Shown: piece after piece, positions 10,351 through 19,110 of the stretch
Layout: each line of letters begins with the position of its first letter
Position numbering within the stretch: the stretch's first letter is position 1
Source: Phyllobacterium sp. 21LDTY02-6
Lineage (GTDB): Bacteria > Pseudomonadota > Alphaproteobacteria > Rhizobiales > Rhizobiaceae
Reading direction: 5' to 3'
NCBI RefSeq assembly: GCF_023554255.2
Contig: NZ_JAMJWD020000004.1
Coordinates: forward strand, 1-64,000
DNA length: 64,000 nt
Translations under genes and position numbers: made by a program
The notes under the pieces: model-generated
Databases searched by the model: none
The model's input: the letters and a program-made list of their open reading frames with translations, nothing else
Told to the model about the DNA's origin: nothing

Positions 10351-11022
10351 TCAGGCCTTGCCGCCCTGTGATTTCATTCGATAGCCCATGCCGCGGATGG
10401 TCTCGATCATATCCAGGCCCATCTTCTTGCGAAGACGGCCGACAAATACCTCGATCGTATTGGAATCCCTGTCGAAATCCTGATCGTAGAGATGTTCCAC
10501 CAGCTCGGTGCGCGAAACGACCTCATCCATGTGGTGCATGAGATAGGAGAGCAGCCGGAACTCGTGCGAGGTCAGCTTGAGCGCGGTGCCATTGACGGTC
10601 GCCTTCGAGGTCTTGGTGTCGAGCCGCAGCGGCCCGCAGGAGATTTCCGCCGAGGCATGGCCGGCGGCGCGGCGGATCAGGGCCCGCAGGCGCGCCAGCA
10701 CCTCCTCGATGTGGAAGGGCTTGGCGACATAATCATCGGCGCCGGCATCGATGCCGGCAACCTTGTCGCTCCACCGATCGCGCGCGGTCAGCAGGAGGAC
10801 CGGCATTGCGCGGCCTTCGCGGCGCCATTTCTCGAGCACGGTCAGCCCGTCCATCTGCGGCAGGCCGATATCCAGTACCACCGCATCATAGGGTTCGGTA
10901 TCGCCGAGGAAGTGCCCCTCCTCGCCGTCAAAAGCCTTGTCGACGACATAGCCGGCATCGGTCAGGGCTTCCACCAGCTGCCGGTTCAGATCGCGATCGT
11001 CCTCAACGACTAATATTCTCAT
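10351..11022 (-). CDS. feuP: FeuP response regulator, OmpR/PhoP family
   Basis: A 223-residue response regulator. The receiver domain has acidic residues EDD near residue 8, the phospho-Asp in VVLDIGLPQMDG (about residue 51), the Thr in LLLTARD and the Lys in YVAKPFH. The C-terminal winged-helix domain has LTSHEFRLLSYL and DSNTIEVFVGRLRKK. It starts 12 bp after feuN and lies before feuQ, so the three form an operon. Confidence 0.9.
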   Translation of the reverse strand: MRILVVEDDRDLNRQLVEALTDAGYVVDKAFDGEEGHFLGDTEPYDAVVLDIGLPQMDGLTVLEKWRREGRAMPVLLLTARDRWSDKVAGIDAGADDYVAKPFHIEEVLARLRALIRRAAGHASAEISCGPLRLDTKTSKATVNGTALKLTSHEFRLLSYLMHHMDEVVSRTELVEHLYDQDFDRDSNTIEVFVGRLRKKMGLDMIETIRGMGYRMKSQGGKA

Positions 11023-11034
11023 ATGGGCTGTGAC

Positions 11035-11286
11035 CTACTTCGCCGGTACCGCCACTTCGACCCGGCGGGGCCGCTCGCCGTCCCTGCCCGGAATGAGCAC
11101 AACCACCACGCAGACCTCTTTGCCGTTCTGGACGACCGAGGTCGCGCGGGCAAGGGTGCCACCTTGCGATTGCGCAACCTGTTCACCCACCGCCGAACAA
11201 TCCGCAGCCAATGCAGGGCTGGCGAATGCGACGCCAGCGACTGAGATCAAACCCGCTAAGGGGAAGGAGAAAAATACGTGTTTCAT
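11035..11286 (-). CDS. feuN: FeuN-like small periplasmic modulator of FeuPQ
   Basis: An 83-residue secreted protein. The signal peptide occupies about residues 1-28 (cleavage after SPALA-A), leaving a mature part of about 55 residues with Cys30 and Cys59, a possible disulfide, and a basic, Val-rich end. Its size, export signal and place directly upstream of feuP match FeuN of Sinorhizobium meliloti, a periplasmic negative modulator of the FeuQ sensor. The call rests on length, topology and synteny more than on remembered sequence. It sits just downstream of the GTA cluster. Confidence 0.78.
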   Translation of the reverse strand: MKHVFFSFPLAGLISVAGVAFASPALAADCSAVGEQVAQSQGGTLARATSVVQNGKEVCVVVVLIPGRDGERPRRVEVAVPAK

Positions 11287-11375
11287 GGCGTCATTACTAT
11301 CGGATGCTGTCTGAACGATGAATGAACAGTTGGGTTGCGTTGATCAGAAATGCCATAAGCGCACGCTTTTTAACA

Positions 11376-11594
11376 TCATATTTCTTTTCGTGAAATGCGT
11401 GTTGTCGCACTTATTCTGCCGAAAAGCGAAATGACGCCGCAGATCGCGGTGAGAAAACCAATGCTGATATCGACAAGCGCGGCAGTATCGGGAATCTCCG
11501 GCGAGGCATCGAGAAACCGCGTCGACGACAGGGCGATGGTGCCGATGGCGCCCCAGACGGTCCTCGACCGGTGCCATGATTTTTCATTGGTCAT
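11376..11594 (-). CDS. Holin-like small membrane protein at the 3' end of the GTA cluster
   Basis: A 72-residue protein. SRTVWGAIGTIAL, then a second hydrophobic helix (DISIGFLTAICGVISLFGRI) and a basic end (SATTRISRKEI), matches small phage membrane proteins with a W-x-x-[SR]-x-T-VWG start and a GR[IL]xA end, often annotated as holins. An AGGAG ribosome site about 9 bases upstream supports the start. It begins 15 bp after the g15 stop, so it is probably co-transcribed with the GTA genes. The lysis role is inferred; no adjacent endolysin is seen. Confidence 0.65.
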   Translation of the reverse strand: MTNEKSWHRSRTVWGAIGTIALSSTRFLDASPEIPDTAALVDISIGFLTAICGVISLFGRISATTRISRKEI

Positions 11595-11609
11595 TGTAAA
11601 ATACTCCTC

Positions 11610-14600
11610 TTAAATGATTGATATCAAGCCATTATTGCCAGGTACCAGCCGGCGCCGCAGCGCGATGCCGGGGCCGACGGCCGCCGAAATCATCGCGATG
11701 GAAATCTCGAACGGCGCCGTCAGGCTTCCAAGGTCGGCGCGGCGGCTCCCCGCCGGGTAGAGCCAATGCGCGGCCGCGACTTCCTCGACGCGCGTTGCGA
11801 TGCCGCCGAGCCCGACCTCGATCCGGTAGGCTTCGCCTGCCTCGCCGAGCGGGATATCGGCGGCGATCCAGTCATCCGCATCGAGCCGGCCGCGCCGCAC
11901 CCATGTCAGCCGCAGATCCCCATTCGGCTCGGCCATGGCGCGCAGATGCACCGGTGCGAGCGGCAGCAGCGCCCGCATGCCGCCGGTCGCCGCCTCCGTG
12001 GCATAATACTGGTCGCTGAACACCTCGCCCGACGCACCGACACGCCAGTTGATCGCCAGCCCCTTCTCCCGGCCTTTCAGCCCGGCCGGCGCAACGGCAT
12101 CGTCGAGCAGGATGAACGTGGCACCCGCATCGCGCGCCTGCGCCGCCTCGTTCTCGGTGCCGCATTGCCCCCTGAGAAGTCCCTTGAGCAGCCATTCGTC
12201 GGGCGCGACTTCCTCGGCGGCGAGAAACTGGAACAGCTCCCAGCCGCCATCCGCCGTCCCGAGCAAGGCCGTGTTCGCGCCAATGAAAAGATGGGCGGAC
12301 GAGACCGAGGCGAGTTCGCCGTGGAAGAGCCTGACCCGCGCCTCCATGCCCGGCAGCATGCGCCCGCTCGTACCGGGCGGCAGCGGTGCCGTCAGCTCGC
12401 CCATCGTCGCGCAAAGGTCGAGCCGGCTGCGCAGTTCGAATCCGGTCCCGGTCGGCGAAGCGAATATATCCGCCCCGCCCCACGGCCGCGCCAGGGCCGC
12501 GATGCGGAATTGCCCGGCGCTGTCCTCGACGCCCGGCCACATGGGCAGGTCCGCCATCCGGTAGAAGGGCCGCCCGCGCATGCCCGTGCTGCTCCGTGCC
12601 GTCACTGCCGGCAAGGCGGCATGAACCGCATGGCGCACATGCTGCGGCAGCGCCCGCGCCTCGATGCGCCGGGCAGCGCCATCCTCGATGCTGGTCACCA
12701 CATAGTCGCGCGGCACCACGGAACCTGCCAGCCGCACCTTGTCGCCCACCCGCAGCCGCGCCTGTTTCCACGGCACGGCGAAACGGGCGCTGTGCCGGCC
12801 CGCCCTTCGCCGCTGCATCCATTCTTCGGCCAGCATGCGCGCCGCCGCCGGTTCCAGCATGGCCGGCACGGACAGGCTGTTGATGCCGCGCCCGTCCTGT
12901 CTTTCGGCAAAGGCGAGACAGGTCTGGTAATCCAGCATCGGGTCGCGATAGCCGATCTCGACCCGCGCCGGCTGATCGAACATCTCCTCGATGCGGCGGC
13001 TCGGGCCGGAATCGTCATCCTCCTCCACGAACTCGTCGAGGAGGGTTATCCGCCTTGCGGTGCGGGCTTCGCTGCGAAAGACCAGATCGCCCGCGCTTTC
13101 GAAGGCATTGACGCCATGAAGCTGCAACAGCGGTTCCAGCGCGGCGCGCACGCTCGAAGGTCCGTCGATGACATAGCCGCCGACGAAGCCGTCCGCCCCC
13201 TGCGTATCGAAATTCCTGATGCCGAAATCGGAAAGGATGGCGCCAAGCAGTTCATCGAGGGCTGCGCCGGACAATCTTCCGTTCAGCCAATGGCCGGTCA
13301 TCCAGTTGTTCCCGTCCGCCCACAGGCTGCGGTTGAGCGGAAATTCCGGGAATGGCCGCGTGTCCCAGGCCCAGACATAGATCCGCTCCCGGTCCACCAT
13401 GTCGCGATAATGATAGGTGAGATGCGCGCGCAGATAGCGGTTCTGCGCGAGATCGCTGCGCGTCGCATCGGAGTGCCAGGGCAGGCTGCCTTCCGAGGAG
13501 ACGGCATCCGGGAAGACGTTCGGCTGGTTCGGCCCCTTGTCGACGGCGGGACAGCCGAGCTCCGTGAACCAGATCATCTTCGATCGCGGCCGCCAGGGCG
13601 AACGGCTTTCGATGCCGCCGATATGGTTCATGTGCGGCCGGCTCCACCAGGAGGCCATGTCCTTGAAGCGATAGACCCAGCCGCGCCCCTCGCCATCGCC
13701 GATCGGCGTGCGCCGCCGCGCCTGCCTGTCCCCGGTCGAAGCGTAGTACCAGTCGAACCCCTCGCCGGCCTCGATCTGGCCCGACAGCGCCTCGAGATCG
13801 TAGGGCGCCGCAAACCCGTCCGGATTGGCGCTGCCGTGATCCTCGTCGCGCCAGTCGCTCAGCGGCATGTAATTGTCGATGCCGACGGCATCGATCGCCG
13901 GATGCGCCCAGAGAGCGTCGAGATTGTAGAACACGTCCCCCGACCCGTCCTGCGGATGATGACCGAAATATTCGGACCAGTCGGCGCCATAGGTCAGCTT
14001 GCAGGCGGGACCGAGGATCGCCCGCACCTCCCCGGCCAGCCGGCACAGGCCCCTGACGAAGGGAAAATCCCCGGCCGCGTCGCGGATCATGGTCAGGCCG
14101 CGCAGTTCCGAGCCGAGCAGGAATGCTTCGACGCCGCCGGCATATTGGGCGAGATAGGCGAGATGCAGGACGAAGCGGCGATAGCCCCAGTCGGCGCTGC
14201 CGCCCCGGAAGGTGACGCCGTCATCCTCCACCCGGAACGCGCCTGCCTCCGCCGTGCCGAGGAAAGCCGACACCTGGCCGGCCGCGGCATCGGTCCGATT
14301 GCTGCTGCCCGGACGATAGGGCGCCGGATGGCAGGTGATGCGCCCGCGCCACGGATTGACCGGCTGGCGCGCCCCGCCATGGGGATCGGGCAAAGCATTG
14401 TCCGCCGGCACGTCGAGCATGATAAAGGGGTAGAGCGTGACCGAAAGCCCCCGCGCCGCCGCATCCCTGATGGCGCCGATGATGCTGGCATCGGACGGCG
14501 TGCCGCCATAGACGGCGCTGCCGTTGATCCGCGACAGGAGATGCGCCTGCCCACGGCCGACGCCGCCGGCCTTCCATTCCATGCTTTCGCCATGGCCATG

Positions 14601-15458
14601 CCTGTCCATGACAGCGGGCCTGATGCGGCATTCCCCCGCCCGCAGATCATTGCCGAACCAGGGCACGATGATTGCCACATGCCGGAGGTTGGGGCTCAGC
14701 GCCTGCAGTTCGTCCATGGACGCCTGCCAGTCGGTCGCCGCGCAGAGCGAGGCCCGGTTGAGGCTCCGCGTTTCGCCTTTGGAAGGCTCGTCCACCACCG
14801 CCCGCGGCGACAGTCCGAATTCGGTGGCGCCCGGGATGAGCGCGACTGCCGTCAGCCCCTGCGCCACATCGCCCACCGCCCGGATCACCTCGAACTGGAA
14901 TTGCGGGATCCGCCCGCCGAATTCATCGAGCGGAATGCGATCGAAGACCACATAGGCGGTGCCGCGATAGGCGGGTGCGTTGTCGGCGCCCTGCTTGGCC
15001 TCGATCAACGGATCGGGCAATTGGCGCTCGCTGCCACGGTAGACGCGGATGGCGGCGCGCGTCTGGTCATATTCCTTGCCATCGGCCCAGATGCGGCGGA
15101 TATGGCTGATCTCGCCTTGCGCCACCGCCATGGCGAAATTGCCGAAATAGCTGTATTCGGTCAGTTTCGGGCCGCCTTTCGCGCCACGGCGCTTGCTGGT
15201 GCGGACCTCTTCATGACGCGTTGCCCAGATGAGGACGCCGGAGACGCGAGCCGTGCCGTAGATGCGCGGCAGCGGCGCGCCTTCCTCCGCGATCGTCGGA
15301 CGCATCGGCGCCAGGCGCTGGCCTTCCATGTCCCGCCCGAACAATCGCTGGTCGATCATATAGCCGGCGACGGATGCGGCAGCCGTGCCGAGCGCGGCGG
15401 CAAGGGTGCCGGAGCCGAAGGCGTAACCCGCCAGCGTCGTCAATACGAGCGTTGCCAT
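11610..15458 (-). CDS. GTA g15: megatron / host-specificity tail protein
   Basis: Largest GTA structural protein (1282 residues, the usual size), forming the tip of the baseplate and contacting the recipient cell. The N-terminus (MATLVLTTLAGYAFGSGTLA, then RLAPMRPTIAEEGAPLPRIYG) is family-typical. The middle region carries the GTA TIM-barrel-like domain (DALWAHPAIDAVGIDNYMPL, KMIWFTELGCPAVDKGPNQP), and the C-terminal half a phage-tail/putative carbohydrate-binding region. It is last in the head-to-tail gene order. There are no internal stops, so the gene looks functional. Confidence 0.95.
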   Translation of the reverse strand: MATLVLTTLAGYAFGSGTLAAALGTAAASVAGYMIDQRLFGRDMEGQRLAPMRPTIAEEGAPLPRIYGTARVSGVLIWATRHEEVRTSKRRGAKGGPKLTEYSYFGNFAMAVAQGEISHIRRIWADGKEYDQTRAAIRVYRGSERQLPDPLIEAKQGADNAPAYRGTAYVVFDRIPLDEFGGRIPQFQFEVIRAVGDVAQGLTAVALIPGATEFGLSPRAVVDEPSKGETRSLNRASLCAATDWQASMDELQALSPNLRHVAIIVPWFGNDLRAGECRIRPAVMDRHGHGESMEWKAGGVGRGQAHLLSRINGSAVYGGTPSDASIIGAIRDAAARGLSVTLYPFIMLDVPADNALPDPHGGARQPVNPWRGRITCHPAPYRPGSSNRTDAAAGQVSAFLGTAEAGAFRVEDDGVTFRGGSADWGYRRFVLHLAYLAQYAGGVEAFLLGSELRGLTMIRDAAGDFPFVRGLCRLAGEVRAILGPACKLTYGADWSEYFGHHPQDGSGDVFYNLDALWAHPAIDAVGIDNYMPLSDWRDEDHGSANPDGFAAPYDLEALSGQIEAGEGFDWYYASTGDRQARRRTPIGDGEGRGWVYRFKDMASWWSRPHMNHIGGIESRSPWRPRSKMIWFTELGCPAVDKGPNQPNVFPDAVSSEGSLPWHSDATRSDLAQNRYLRAHLTYHYRDMVDRERIYVWAWDTRPFPEFPLNRSLWADGNNWMTGHWLNGRLSGAALDELLGAILSDFGIRNFDTQGADGFVGGYVIDGPSSVRAALEPLLQLHGVNAFESAGDLVFRSEARTARRITLLDEFVEEDDDSGPSRRIEEMFDQPARVEIGYRDPMLDYQTCLAFAERQDGRGINSLSVPAMLEPAAARMLAEEWMQRRRAGRHSARFAVPWKQARLRVGDKVRLAGSVVPRDYVVTSIEDGAARRIEARALPQHVRHAVHAALPAVTARSSTGMRGRPFYRMADLPMWPGVEDSAGQFRIAALARPWGGADIFASPTGTGFELRSRLDLCATMGELTAPLPPGTSGRMLPGMEARVRLFHGELASVSSAHLFIGANTALLGTADGGWELFQFLAAEEVAPDEWLLKGLLRGQCGTENEAAQARDAGATFILLDDAVAPAGLKGREKGLAINWRVGASGEVFSDQYYATEAATGGMRALLPLAPVHLRAMAEPNGDLRLTWVRRGRLDADDWIAADIPLGEAGEAYRIEVGLGGIATRVEEVAAAHWLYPAGSRRADLGSLTAPFEISIAMISAAVGPGIALRRRLVPGNNGLISII

Positions 15459-15518
15459 GGATGACGTGCTTTCTGCGTTGGAGATAATGCAAGGATCAGT
15501 TGCGCCGGTCCTGTTCGT

Positions 15519-15992
15519 TCAACTGCCGATCCGATCCGGAAAGGCAAAGACCGCGGCGATGCGGCGGCGCCATTGCGGCGCGAGCGTGGACAGCATGACG
15601 CTGTGGCCCTCATAGGCATGGATGAAGCGCGTCTCGTCCGCGAGCAGCCCGAGATGCTTGGCCGCGACGCCGTCACGCCAGCGGAAGACGAGCATGTCGC
15701 CCGGCGCAGCAGCGGCGAGCGGACGCTGCTCCATGTGGCGGCGCGCCGCGTCCAGCAGGGGTTCGCCCTTGCCGGCTTCCGCCCAGTCGGCGCTATAGGG
15801 GGCGATGGCCTGCGGCTCCGCGCCATAGAGCTGCCGCCAGATGCCGCGCACGAGGCCGAGGCAATCGCTGCCGACGCCGCAGGTCGAGGCGCCATGCCGA
15901 TAGGGCGTACCCAGCCAGCGCCGCGCCTCGCACAGCGCCTCCTGCGCCCGGCTCATGTCCCGGCTCGGGGCGAGGCTCATGTCCCGGCTCAT
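15519..15992 (-). CDS. GTA g14: NlpC/P60-family peptidase
   Basis: Tail-associated cell-wall peptidase of 157 residues thought to help the tail cross recipient peptidoglycan. The catalytic Cys lies in GVGSDCLGLVRGIW and the His in AAKHLGLL; RRWLGTPYRHGAST is the family N-terminal signature. The start overlaps the g13 stop (ATGA). The N-terminus MSRDMSLAPSRDMSRAQ comes from a 16-bp direct repeat (15951 and 15975), so the first 8 or so residues may be a recent duplication; starting at the second SRDM is possible. Confidence 0.93.
   Translation of the reverse strand: MSRDMSLAPSRDMSRAQEALCEARRWLGTPYRHGASTCGVGSDCLGLVRGIWRQLYGAEPQAIAPYSADWAEAGKGEPLLDAARRHMEQRPLAAAAPGDMLVFRWRDGVAAKHLGLLADETRFIHAYEGHSVMLSTLAPQWRRRIAAVFAFPDRIGS
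15951..15990. repeat. 16-bp direct repeat at the start of g14
   Basis: GCTCATGTCCCGGCTC occurs at 15951-15966 and 15975-15990, offset by 24 bp (8 codons). It duplicates the SRDMS peptide at the N-terminus of the tail peptidase and keeps the frame. Confidence 0.85.
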
Positions 15993-16888
15993 GGCACCAG
16001 CGCCCCGCCGTCGAAATTGTCGCGGCCATTGGCAAAGCTGTAGATCGCATCATTGCCGGGAAGATGCGGAAAGCCCCTGAAATTGATGCCATTGCCGAAT
16101 TTCGCCCGGCATTGGGCAAAGCTCTTGTCGCAGCCCGGCATGAGGACGATCGCATCCCCCGGCTTCAGCCCGGGCGCTGGCGTGTCGCGCAGGCCGAGAC
16201 GCAGCTGCGCTCCCCATGCCAGCTGGTTGACGACGACCGTGCCGCCGCCGCCCGGCAGGCGAACCGCGCCATTGACGAACCAGCCATTGGGCGCAGCGAC
16301 GCCGGAAACGATGATTTCGCGGTCGGAGAGGATTTCGGCGACGATGCCATTCTGGCTGCCGCCCTGGCCGCTACGGGCATAGCCGCAGCGCGCATCGCCA
16401 AGCTGCGCATCGCACAGCCGCTTGACGCAACGCCCGTCGACCTTGTCGAGATCGACGGCGCTGCTCTTCATTTCCGCCACGAAGCGCCCGCCGGCGCGGC
16501 TGATCGTGCCAATGCGCGACGTGCGCAGCAGCATGTTCTGTTCGGGCGCCATCCAGTTGACGAGATGGGTCTCGACCGTCGCCCCGTCGAAAAGCCCGTT
16601 CTCGATGTCGACCTCCGCAATGCCCGGCGCCGACAATGCGCCCTCGATCTCGGCGCTGTCGACGCTGAGCCCGAGTGCGCTGGTCGCCTCGCTGGCGCTG
16701 AGCCCCGTCTGCGGTTCGCAGTCCACCCGGGCGATCCGAATCGTGCGATCATGATCGGTGAAGCCGAAGACGCGCCCGTCGCGGCGGCGCATGATCCAGC
16801 AGAAACAATGGCTTGTCACATCGCCTGCAAGATTTGATTCAAGCTCCCCGGCCGCCCTCGTCGCCCTGGTCTCGGTCTTCCTGTTCAT
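15989..16888 (-). CDS. GTA g13: hub protein (DUF2163 / phage BR0599-like)
   Basis: Baseplate hub of 299 residues. The N-terminal DUF2163 part includes VTSHCFCWIMRRRDGRVFGF and FTDHDRTI; the C-terminal part has RCVKRLCDAQLGDARCGYA and MPGCDKSFAQCRAKFGNGIN, which supply conserved cysteines. In the RcGTA particle the hub is reported to hold an iron-sulfur cluster, and the visible cysteines fit that. The start overlaps the g12 stop (ATGA), as is usual for this cluster. Confidence 0.93.
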   Translation of the reverse strand: MNRKTETRATRAAGELESNLAGDVTSHCFCWIMRRRDGRVFGFTDHDRTIRIARVDCEPQTGLSASEATSALGLSVDSAEIEGALSAPGIAEVDIENGLFDGATVETHLVNWMAPEQNMLLRTSRIGTISRAGGRFVAEMKSSAVDLDKVDGRCVKRLCDAQLGDARCGYARSGQGGSQNGIVAEILSDREIIVSGVAAPNGWFVNGAVRLPGGGGTVVVNQLAWGAQLRLGLRDTPAPGLKPGDAIVLMPGCDKSFAQCRAKFGNGINFRGFPHLPGNDAIYSFANGRDNFDGGALVP

Positions 16889-17514
16889 GATTTCACCTCG
16901 ATGATCGGTATTGACGGGATATTGCCGGCCCGGAAGGATTTGATGCAGGCACTGAGCTGGTCCGTATCGAAGCGCACCGGCACGTCGAAGGCGAAGCCGG
17001 CGGTGATGCGGGCCGATGCCTGCGGGATGGCATGGGCCTGGAACAGCACCCGCCCCGTCGCGCCGTCGACGCTGAAATGCAGCCCTGCCCGCTGCTCGAT
17101 CCCGCCGACGGTCACGCGCACCGTCTCCACCCTCGGCCTGGCGATGTGGCGCGCATAATCGCCATAGCGCTTGACCAGCTGGAACTCCGCGCGCTTGCCA
17201 TCGCCTTCGCCGAGCAGCTGGTCCAGCGGCGTCGGCAGCTTGCCGCTGGCGCAGGAGAGATGATCGAACGGGTCCTGGAAGCGAAACGCGTGCAGGGAGC
17301 CGCGGCGCGCCTCGAAGAAGGCCATCACCGCTTCGAGGTCGGCCAGCGAGCGCAGGCCGGTGCCGACATCGTAGCGCCGGCGCGACTGGGCCCAGCGGGC
17401 GTTCCGCTGTTCGCGGCCCGAGGTCAGCTGCACGATCTCATTGCGCCATTCGGGACCGCCGCTCGCGCCAAAGGAGACGGCGGCCGGAAACCGGACATCG
17501 TGGAAAGGTGTCAT
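16885..17514 (-). CDS. GTA g12: distal tail protein (DUF2460)
   Basis: A 209-residue tail protein linking the tail tube to the hub. Family-typical segments are FHDVRFPAAVSFGASGGPEW, VQLTSGREQRNARWAQSRRR, VMAFFEARRGSLHAFRFQDP and the C-terminal FDVPVRFDTDQLSACI. It follows g11 by 35 bp and overlaps g13. The length is normal and no defect is visible. Confidence 0.93.
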   Translation of the reverse strand: MTPFHDVRFPAAVSFGASGGPEWRNEIVQLTSGREQRNARWAQSRRRYDVGTGLRSLADLEAVMAFFEARRGSLHAFRFQDPFDHLSCASGKLPTPLDQLLGEGDGKRAEFQLVKRYGDYARHIARPRVETVRVTVGGIEQRAGLHFSVDGATGRVLFQAHAIPQASARITAGFAFDVPVRFDTDQLSACIKSFRAGNIPSIPIIEVKS

Positions 17515-17549
17515 CGTCAGCCCCTGTCAAACGGAGTTCGCCCAATGAA

Positions 17550-18086
17550 TCAGAGCGTCAGCGCGCCGCGCCGTGCCGCGCGGGCGAGCATGCCCGTCAG
17601 CTGCGCTTCCGATTTGCGGAAGGATGCGGCGTCGGGCGTGCTGACATTGAAGGTCACATGCACGGCAACCCCTCCGCCCGCGCCTGCGACGCCGAGACGG
17701 CCATCGGCGCCGCGCGCCAGCGGCATGATCGCCTCCGGCCCCGCCTCGCCCATCAACCCCAGCCCGCCGCCGAACAGGGTCGGGCTGTCGACCACGCCGC
17801 CCTTGGCGAAGGCCTTGACCGGCGCCTTCATGCTGCCGAACATGCCGGCGAGCAGGCCGCTCATCTCGTTCTGGATCGGCTTCAGCCCGGAACTGAGCGC
17901 CATGCTTGCAAGGTTCAGTCCGAGCTGGCGCAGCACGTCGCCAAAACTCTGGCCGCTCGTCGCCGCACTCTTGAAGGAGGTCGTGATGGTGCGGCCGAAG
18001 AGATCGGCCTTGCGCTGCAGATCGTCCAGCGCGCCGTCGAAGCCGCTGGTATCGACCTTCATTCTCACATTCATATCGTCGGACAT
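17550..18086 (-). CDS. GTA g11: tail tape-measure protein
   Basis: A 178-residue protein, short as expected for the short GTA tail. The N-terminal half is helical and polar (VDTSGFDGALDDLQRKADLF), the middle is hydrophobic (LRQLGLNLASMALSSGLKPI), and the C-terminal half has the phage tape-measure signature AKGGVVDSPTLF followed by GLMGEAGPEAIMPL. It overlaps g10.1 by 16 bp. Three frames are open here; this one is chosen for the tape-measure motifs. Confidence 0.9.
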   Translation of the reverse strand: MSDDMNVRMKVDTSGFDGALDDLQRKADLFGRTITTSFKSAATSGQSFGDVLRQLGLNLASMALSSGLKPIQNEMSGLLAGMFGSMKAPVKAFAKGGVVDSPTLFGGGLGLMGEAGPEAIMPLARGADGRLGVAGAGGGVAVHVTFNVSTPDAASFRKSEAQLTGMLARAARRGALTL

Positions 18087-18304
18087 TCCGAAACATCCTC
18101 ATCCGGGAAATCGCGCATCAGGCGCAGGAGATCGGTTCGGGCGGGCGGCGCCGAATTGGCAGCGCCCGGCCGGTGGCAGGCGGCGTTGAGCTCGCGCGGG
18201 GTCATCGCCCAGAACGCGCGCGGCGGCAGCCGCAGCAGTCCGAGCCCGGTCGACATGATGCGCCGCCAGGGGAAGGGCTCGGTTGTTTCCGCTGCGGAAT
18301 TCAA
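18071..18304 (-). CDS. GTA g10.1: phage tail assembly chaperone-like (rcc01693 type)
   Basis: A 77-residue protein with the family pattern PFPWRRIMSTGLGLLRLPPR and AFWAMTPRELNAA. In GTA clusters this short gene lies between g10 and g11 and is thought to act in tail assembly, like the split chaperone gene of siphophages. It overlaps both neighbours. The start could also be the internal Met 17. Confidence 0.85.
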   Translation of the reverse strand: MNSAAETTEPFPWRRIMSTGLGLLRLPPRAFWAMTPRELNAACHRPGAANSAPPARTDLLRLMRDFPDEDVSECPTI

Positions 18305-18642
18305 GGGTTTGGCGGTGCTTCCTGCGGATCTGATTCACCAAAGGTGGCATGGAGCAAATCGGCGACGATGCGGGCAAAGCCAGTCGCGCCGCCCTCCGTG
18401 CGCATCGCGGCGACCGCCTCCGGCTCGACCTGCATGCCGCCGCCGCGCAAGCCGGCCGTTATGATCCGGATCATGTCGCCGGAGGAGAGCGCGCTTTCCG
18501 AGAAGCGCTTGAGGAGAACCGCGAGATCGCCTGCCGCGAAAGCGGCTTCCAGCTCCGCCAGCGCGCCGAGGGTCAGGCAAAGCACGCGGCGCTCGCCGTC
18601 CAGAACCGCGTCGATCTCGCCCCTGTGCCGGTTCGCCATCAT
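18301..18642 (-). CDS. GTA g10: gene transfer agent family protein
   Basis: A 113-residue protein starting MMANRHRGEIDAVLDGERRV with CLTLGALAELEAAFAAGDLA, the usual g10 sequence, where the tube-protein gene is followed by the chaperone pair. It probably helps tail-tube polymerisation or tape-measure coating. The start codon overlaps the g9 stop. The longer upstream reading to 18909 is a shadow of g9 and is not used. Confidence 0.88.
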   Translation of the reverse strand: MMANRHRGEIDAVLDGERRVLCLTLGALAELEAAFAAGDLAVLLKRFSESALSSGDMIRIITAGLRGGGMQVEPEAVAAMRTEGGATGFARIVADLLHATFGESDPQEAPPNP

Positions 18643-19052
18643 GCCACCTCGGTGAATTGCAGCGGCCCGGCGGATTCGAGCGCGATCTCGAAGGTCATCT
18701 CGGCATTGTGCGCGCCGCCATATTCCAGCGCGGTGATCTGGAACAGGCCCTGCAGCAGGCCGAAGCCCGGCAGGATGATCTGCCACAGCGGAATATCGCC
18801 CTGGAAGAAGGCCTGACGGAACAACGCATCGGACTGCGCATCCTTGAACAGGCCCGAACCGCCGATCGCCGCGCGCTGCACGGCGCTGCCGGCGAGCAGC
18901 TCCCGCCAACGGCCGGCGGAATCCGCATCGGTGATATCGACGGTCTCGGTGTTGAACGCCAGGCGCTTGGACCGCAGCCCCGCACAGGTGACGAAGGCGC
19001 CATTGCCATCGGCAATCTTCAACAGGATATCCTTGCCTCTCTGGGCGCTCAT
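18639..19052 (-). CDS. GTA g9: major tail tube protein
   Basis: A 137-residue tail tube protein starting MSAQRGKDILLKIADGNGAF and containing LAFNTETVDITDADSAGRWR and FQITALEYGGAHNAEMTFEI, typical of the phage major tail protein/TP901-1 family in GTAs. The start at 19052 is chosen because the family begins at MSAQ; the ORF itself extends to 19481 only as a shadow of g8. It lies 58 bp after g8. Confidence 0.93.
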   Translation of the reverse strand: MSAQRGKDILLKIADGNGAFVTCAGLRSKRLAFNTETVDITDADSAGRWRELLAGSAVQRAAIGGSGLFKDAQSDALFRQAFFQGDIPLWQIILPGFGLLQGLFQITALEYGGAHNAEMTFEIALESAGPLQFTEVA

Positions 19053-19110
19053 TGTCGTTCCTTTCAGATTGATGGGTGGCTTTGGCGGGGGAGAAATGGG
19101 CGGCGCCCGC

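Noticed and set aside
11766-15464. A 1232-codon plus-strand ORF opposite GTA g15
   Set aside because: It is the antisense shadow of a GC-rich gene: no family motifs and skewed Arg/Gly/Ala composition, while the minus-strand reading has clear GTA megatron features.
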